Source of the DNA: Aselliscus stoliczkanus
Lineage: Eukaryota; Chordata; Mammalia; Chiroptera; Hipposideridae
Reading direction: 5' to 3'
Assembly: GCA_033961575.1 (NCBI GenBank)
Contig: CM066734.1
Coordinates: forward strand, 82,854,501-82,918,500
Length of the DNA stretch: 64,000 nt
The notes under the pieces are model-generated. The model had not been told where the DNA came from, made no database searches, and saw only the letters and a program-made list of their open reading frames with translations. The translations under genes were made by a program, and so were the position numbers. Every line of letters starts with the position of its first letter. Positions within the stretch are counted from its first letter, which is position 1. This document shows, one piece after another, positions 58,801 through 64,000 of the stretch.

Positions 58801-61050
58801 ACAAAGTCCATGCTTTCAATGTTGATCCTATACAGCCTTTATTTGATATGAAGATGAGTTAAAAAAATGGTAACAAATGAGTGCAATAAACTGTGAGGTT
58901 TTGCGATGGTTTTTCTAAATTAAATTTCCATAAGCATGGTTTATCTTGCCCCTAACTTGGTATTGCACAAATGCATGCAGTGCTAAACTTTCTGGTGTAT
59001 CCTCTGCAAAACTGCCAGATACTTTTACTCTGGTGAGGTCTCTGTTCTCTCTCTCACTCTCTGAAACTTGGTCAGAAATGCTTTGAAATGATGTTGTAGA
59101 GGGCAAGTTTTATAAACCATTCTATAAAAAGAATAGCCAGCAAAAATCTCCTACCATTGACTCTATATGTAGGGTCTTAGGGTTTTTCTGTCTAAGCATT
59201 TTATGCCCATTGTATCAAATAATATTGGATCTTATTCAATATACATCTAATTCCTAGAACATATAATAACAAGTCTAATGAGAAGCTTAATTGGAATTAG
59301 ATTGTGGCCTAAGGCACAGAGATAGCCATTCACAATTCCATAAATGAAACTAGGAAGTTAGAGGTTATTTCTCAGAAATAATCTATTCTCTATAGTGATT
59401 CAGAGCTACCTAACTGATGATTAACACTTGATGAACTACAATCAAATCTTTATAACATGTCACTCAGAGATAGTATTTTCATAACTGAAGCCTTGGTGAC
59501 TATCTCAGGTTGAGATCCCCAGGAAGCCAACTAAAGAGGGGATTAATGTGCAGGAAATTTGTTAAGGGCCCTTGGAATTAACACCATGGGATGGAGGAGA
59601 AGGACACAAGAATAGGCAAAGGCAGAAGTCAAGCTGCTGTATACGTATAGTCCACAAAGTCTTCAGTCAATCTATGAGAAATTCTGGAGCTGGGATGGTG
59701 AGAGGCCTGGCCTCTAGTGAATGAGTTTGAGGGTGTTCATTGTCCTGCAAAGGGAGCATACTCTTAGGGGAGTCAGGTGAGACAAATCCTGAAAAGGATG
59801 TCTGCTGGCACCATTCGCAACAGCTGGGAAGTTAAGTCCTTCATTACTGAATGGAGCTCTGGTTGGAGAATCAGAACATCTACTACAGAGACTGATACAA
59901 AATTCTGAAAAGGTTAGAAACTAAAGATTACTCTTTTTCCCAACACCAACTCCAGGGAACAGGGTAATGTGAATATGGGTGGCCAACTGACCAACACTGG
60001 TTATTTAGACAGAATATTTCCCAAAGTGGAGCAAGATGATAAACTAATGTATAGCAGTTCTTTTACCCATATGCGTCTAAATAATCTGAGCTTTTTATAT
60101 TGAATGGCCTTCAGCATCCCATTCGCACTGAAGCATAATTTTTCATAAACTTCATACTGATTTGTTCCTACTTCTAATCTTCTGTTTGCCAATCTACCTT
60201 CCCTTTCTGTCTTTGACTCAACAGTCAGATTTGACACTCATCCTTATTTTCCAAGCAAAAAACATCAGTTCTGTTTTTCACTGTTCAAATACTAAGCAAA
60301 AAAAAAAGGAAACATTTCTAAAATTACTAAGGTGTGTATTAAGACATTACAAATAGAAAAACAGGTAATTACAAATGACCACTCCTTTCTACCAAATTTG
60401 TCATGTAAATTAGTTCACCAGAAATGAGATAACAGATTCTCTCATAGAGAAGTATTTAAATCAAACTAGGTTATAACTTTTTTGGAATATAAACAACAAT
60501 GCATTAACAGTTTTGATCTCTGTCTATATGACAGAGTGAATTTCTAGAAAGAGCAACAGTACAATATCTGATCATCAAAAACTTCAATGACTAAATATTT
60601 GTTAGTGTTGTAACATTTAATCTCATTATGTAAAAATGTATGTTTGAAATTTTCATGTCAGAACAATCATCATGCAATTGTTCAACAAATACTTGCATGC
60701 CAACTATGGGCCAGGCACTGAGGATAAAGACATGAACAAAACAAAGGTTCTGCACTAATGAAATTATATTTTAGTGGCGGAAGGTAAAAAAACAAAAACA
60801 AAATAATTATAAAGTAAAAAGAAATAAGTAAACAATCATATCAATTATGAGACAGTAGCACAAGTTTTGCAGAAAAATCTACATAGGGTGATTTGATAGA
60901 AGTTGCTCTTCCAGATTAGATAGTCTGGGAACATCCTTCTGTGGTGTGATTCCTAAACTGAATGATAAGAAGGTGTCAGCCACAGCCCCTCAGTGATCTG
61001 AGAGAGAACATTCCAGGCATGGAGAAGAGCAAGTACAAAGCCCCCAAGGC
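58801..61050. other. AT-rich intergenic DNA
   Basis: No gene recognised. A further old repeat fragment is likely near 60.69-60.77 kb ('ccaactatgggccaggcact', 'gacatgaacaaaacaaaggt'). Confidence 0.4.
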
Positions 61051-61051
61051 A

Positions 61052-61199
61052 GGGGCTGGCCAAGTGGCTCAGTGGGTTAAAAGCTCGCTCAAGAGTGCGA
61101 GCTGAGCTCTGAGCAACAGCAGTTTGATGCCCAGCCCGAGCTGAGCTGCCACTGAGCTGCCAACAGGTGGCAGGATGGCTCAGCTAAAAAAAAAAAAAA
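61052..61199 (+). mobile_element. tRNA-derived SINE, second subtype
   Basis: GGGCTGGCCAAGTGGCTCAG head, GAGCTGAGCTCTGAGCAACA body, GCCAACAGGTGGCAGGATGG module, then A-run. Imperfect flanks (CAAAGCCCCCAAGGCAG / CAAAGCTCTCAAGACAG) may be the target duplication. Confidence 0.85.
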
Positions 61200-61417
61200 A
61201 TGCTCAAAGCTCTCAAGACAGGAAGAAATTTAACATGTTCAAAACTCTGAAGGCAAGCTAACTTGGTGCAATTGAATGAACAAGGGGGGCCTGAGTGAAA
61301 AGCAGTGAAGTGGGAGAATAAAGCAAAGGCAGGATCATCGAGGGCTTTGAAAACCAAGTTAGGGAAAATTTTAAAAAATGGAGTAGCAGATAAGGAGAAA
61401 AAAGAGCAAATGACTAG

Positions 61418-61524
61418 GGCCGGCCGAGTGGCTTGGTGGTTAAGCGCTGGCTTGGGAAGCCAGTGGCCCCAGTTCGGGTCCCACATATGAGGGCCAGTGA
61501 CACTGCCCTCAAAAAAAAAAAAAA
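61418..61524 (+). mobile_element. Short tRNA-derived SINE, young insertion
   Basis: GGCCGGCCGAGTGGCTTGG head, GGTGGTTAAGCGCTGGC, B-box-like GTTCGGGTCCC, ACACTGCCCTC end and A-run. The 15-bp target duplication AGAGCAAATGACTAG is exact at 61403-61417 and 61525-61539. Confidence 0.93.
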
Positions 61525-61539
61525 AGAGCAAATGACTAG

Positions 61540-62618
61540 ATGAGAAGAAGGCAAGGAGAAAGTAGGAGGGGAAGAAGAAGATAAAATAGAAAAATAATCT
61601 GAGCAATAGTATGCCGTTGCAATCAGAAAGCATAAAATCTTATAAAGGTGATAAACTTTTAATGTAGCAAAATGAAAAAAAAAAAAAGACAGTCAACAGA
61701 ATTCTGAGGGAGAATTAAGCCTGACTGGCCTGGGATACTACTCCCCTTGATTGGGACATTCACAAGAAAGGCCCATGACTATAACATGAGCTTGGCCAGG
61801 TGTCTGAGAAGGAGAAAGCCAGAAATCAGCCAAAAATATTAATCTTAAATCAAGTTACTAGAACTATAAGATTTTGATTAAAATAAAATTGTTTTTTTCT
61901 GGGAGGTTATACTACAGAAATCATGTTTGGGCCAAACTGATTTCAGGCCCAAAAAGAAGAAGCAGATACAAAGATCATGAAAGTGCAGGTCTGAAATTCA
62001 CAAAGAACAAAGGGCACAAATAAATACTATAAAGGTTCAGTAGAAAAAGAAACCATTTCAGGGAAGGGGACAAAAGGTGATTTTTGAGAGAAGGTGGATG
62101 CTGATTATGCCCAGACCAGGATGGGTTATACTTGAGAGGATGTACCTCTCATTGAATACTATGGAGGCCACACTTCAGGGAATCACAGGCAGTTGATAGT
62201 TTGTAGCCCAAGGTTAGATTTGTGGGCCAACCTCTCTCACTTACTCTGAAACTCATGGTTCCTTTTGTGAAAGGAAGAGGTATGAATCACTTTATTTTTC
62301 CTAATATTTCTATTCCTGAATGAACTACTGATAAAAATTATACTTTATAGTCATAATTCACATTCATGTACATTCAAATCTTAAATACAATACATTTACA
62401 CTCATATAGTCAAGCTAGAGCCTTTAAGTTAGGATGTATTGTCATAGTGGACATGTGATGATTGATGTCCAGTGATGTACATTACTAAACAGTATGGGAC
62501 ACTTTACTAAAGTCTCATAGAATTTAAAATACTCTATGTAACAAAAGTGATTTTACTGAGAATGTGCTTATTTACTGCACAAATAACTAATAAAGTAATT
62601 GTTAAAGTCACATAAACA
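61540..62618. other. Intergenic DNA, nothing recognised
   Basis: Between two SINEs. No splice-flanked coding segment or clear repeat. An A-run occurs near 61674-61687. Confidence 0.4.
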
Positions 62619-63020
62619 GGGCCAGCAGAGTGGCTCAATGGGTTAAAAGCACAAGCTCTGAGCAACAAGGTCGCTGGTTTGATTCCCACATGAGCCAGTG
62701 AGCTGCGTCTGAGCTGAGCTGTCACAAAGCTGCCAACAGGTGGCAGGATGGCTCAGCTGGTGAGAGCACGTGTTCCTAAAAGTAAGGTTGCCAGTTCAAC
62801 TCCTGCCTGGGATGGTGGGCTACAGCCACCCACAAGTAAGATTGAACACGGCACCTTGAGCTGAGCTGCACTGAGCTGCTGATGGGGAATAGGATGGAGA
62901 CTGGACTTGGAGCTGAGATAGCTGTGCCCTCCACAACTAAGACTGAAGGACAACAGCTTGGCTGTTCCCCTTCCCCAATTCCCCAATAAAGTCTTTAAAA
63001 AAAAAGAAAAAAGAAAAAAA
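62619..63020 (+). mobile_element. Long compound SINE with two tRNA-like modules
   Basis: Module 1: GGGCCAGCAGAGTGGCTCAA with B-box-like GGTTTGATTCC. Module 2: GGATGGCTCAGCTGGTGAGA with AGTTCAACTCC. Then a unique body and the tail CCCCAATTCCCCAATAAAGT with A-run. About 400 bp. The tail carries an AATAAA. TAAAGTCACA flanks both ends. The minus-strand frames here (63 and 109 codons) are spurious. Confidence 0.85.
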
Positions 63021-64000
63021 ATAAAGTCACAAAATCTATTACCTTCATTGATTTGAGATTCATTATTGAAGTATGGCAACATATGAAAACACTCATTTTT
63101 ATAATTTATTATTTTAATCTGTTTCTTATATTTGAAATTGTGCTATGTCTCTCTTTTTTCTGGTTAGGTAGCTTAGTGCTTTAGAAAAACTACATGATTA
63201 AGAATCAAAAGATCTGCATGGTAGCCACAATTCTGTTACTTTTTTAACAGTGGAAAAAACAGTAATTTCCATGAAGGCAGAAACCATGTCTCTTCCATTA
63301 ATACTAAGTAAGTGCTCAATGCCTAGCAAGGATGTGGACTGCAGAAGCTGCACGCTAATATTGCTGTATGAATGAATGAATGAATGAAGTCACTGAGCCT
63401 TCTATACCTCATCTTTCTCATTGAAATGTGGAGGTGATATATGTATGCCTACCTTGATATATAAATGGAACTTCCTGGAAAAATTATAACTCATATGTAA
63501 GAAAATAACTTTTTTGTTATGTACAGTGCTAAAATTCAAATCTATTCTCTTGCTTTACAGAATATTGGTCTACATCACAATGGTTCTCTGTAAACCTTGT
63601 AATTGATTTTTCAGGTTAGTTGAAGGGGAAAAGCAGCAGACATTTTGAAAGGTGCTGTTTCCTCGTCATCATTTATGTTATTAGAACAGAGTTAAGACCA
63701 AGAAAATTTTAATAGTACGCAATCCAACAGTCATATGCACTTGGCATTGATATGCGTTTTTGTACTTTTAGTTGAATAAAGGGTATCCGGTGTTCTGGTA
63801 ATTGAACTAAAACAAAGTAATGAAGTCATAGTGACAATATCTGGTTCAGAATTTCCTCATCTTCAGGCACCTCAGTTTAAGATTTCTGCACCTTAATCCA
63901 TACAGACTGATATTACTCTGGATCTGTATCATCTTTTTTTCTCCCCTGAATAAAGGAGCTCATTTATTTAATTTCCCAGTGGGAGTACCTATGGGGTGAC
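63021..64000. other. AT-rich DNA to window end
   Basis: Contains a short (TGAA)n run near 63370-63388. No ODAM-type signal exon or other SCPP exon was recognised, although ODAM is the expected next gene. Confidence 0.45.

Noticed and set aside
61418..61500. tRNA gene
   Set aside because: It has A- and B-box-like sequence but no folded acceptor stem or anticodon arm that I could draw. The repeated family, A-tail and target duplication show a SINE.
61184..61633. 149-codon minus-strand frame, the longest in the window
   Set aside because: It runs through an A-run, the young SINE at 61418 and flanking purine-rich sequence; low-complexity Phe/Ser segments, no recognisable domain.
62753..63082. 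109-codon minus-strand frame
   Set aside because: Lies in the antisense of the long SINE and its A-rich tail.
1..64000. CRISPR arrays, operons, ribosome binding sites, bacterial mobile elements
   Set aside because: The window is a vertebrate nuclear locus with spliced genes; the direct repeats seen are microsatellites or target-site duplications.

Overview
This is a mammalian nuclear genomic window: AT-rich, mostly non-coding, split genes with GT-AG introns, and many interspersed repeats. The repeats suggest a bat. There are about 13 copies or fragments of tRNA-derived SINEs that resemble those of rhinolophoid bats, L1 3' ends of a type I associate with bats, a non-autonomous hAT element with a perfect 8-bp target duplication, and mariner-type MITEs. 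The host assignment rests on family recognition from memory and could not be searched. The window belongs to the casein / secretory calcium-binding phosphoprotein (SCPP) locus: it carries CSN1S2 (alpha-S2-casein) followed on the same strand by PRR27 (proline-rich 27, formerly C4orf40), the order known in other mammals.  Layout: 1-10.4 kb is intergenic, with L1 ends, SINEs and MIR-like remnants. At 10.4-10.76 kb lies a mammary-type promoter (STAT5 site, TATA-like box, 44-bp non-coding exon 1). CSN1S2 runs from about 10.72 to 29.69 kb in small phase-0 exons, with signal peptide at 12.6 kb, stop codon at 25.60 kb and poly(A) signal at 29.67 kb. From 29.7 to 35.9 kb is intergenic DNA with a clean hAT insertion. 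PRR27 coding exons run from 36.05 to about 41.16 kb. A solo ERV LTR with a perfect 6-bp duplication sits at 41.46-42.56 kb. From 42.6 to 64 kb I found no convincing gene, only SINEs, MIR-like remnants, microsatellites and unclassified AT-rich DNA. ODAM, the expected next gene, was not found.  The most interesting material is inside the two genes. CSN1S2 looks translatable but carries several exon-level lesions, all tolerable because almost every exon is phase 0: a 21-bp tandem duplication moves the donor of exon 5 and adds 7 codons; the cysteine-bearing exon 6 has lost its donor; exon 10 has lost one base at its donor; and an antisense L1 lies just after the stop codon in exon 17. The gene is an internal duplication (about 14.2-19.9 kb versus 20.5-24.7 kb), and three decayed exons of the second copy are still readable in its introns. 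PRR27 shows a comparable donor loss in exon 3. The predicted alpha-S2-casein is about 209 residues without exons 6 and 10, and would lack both cysteines of the bovine protein. CSN1S2 is a milk micelle phosphoprotein. PRR27 is a secreted proline-rich SCPP relative of unknown function.
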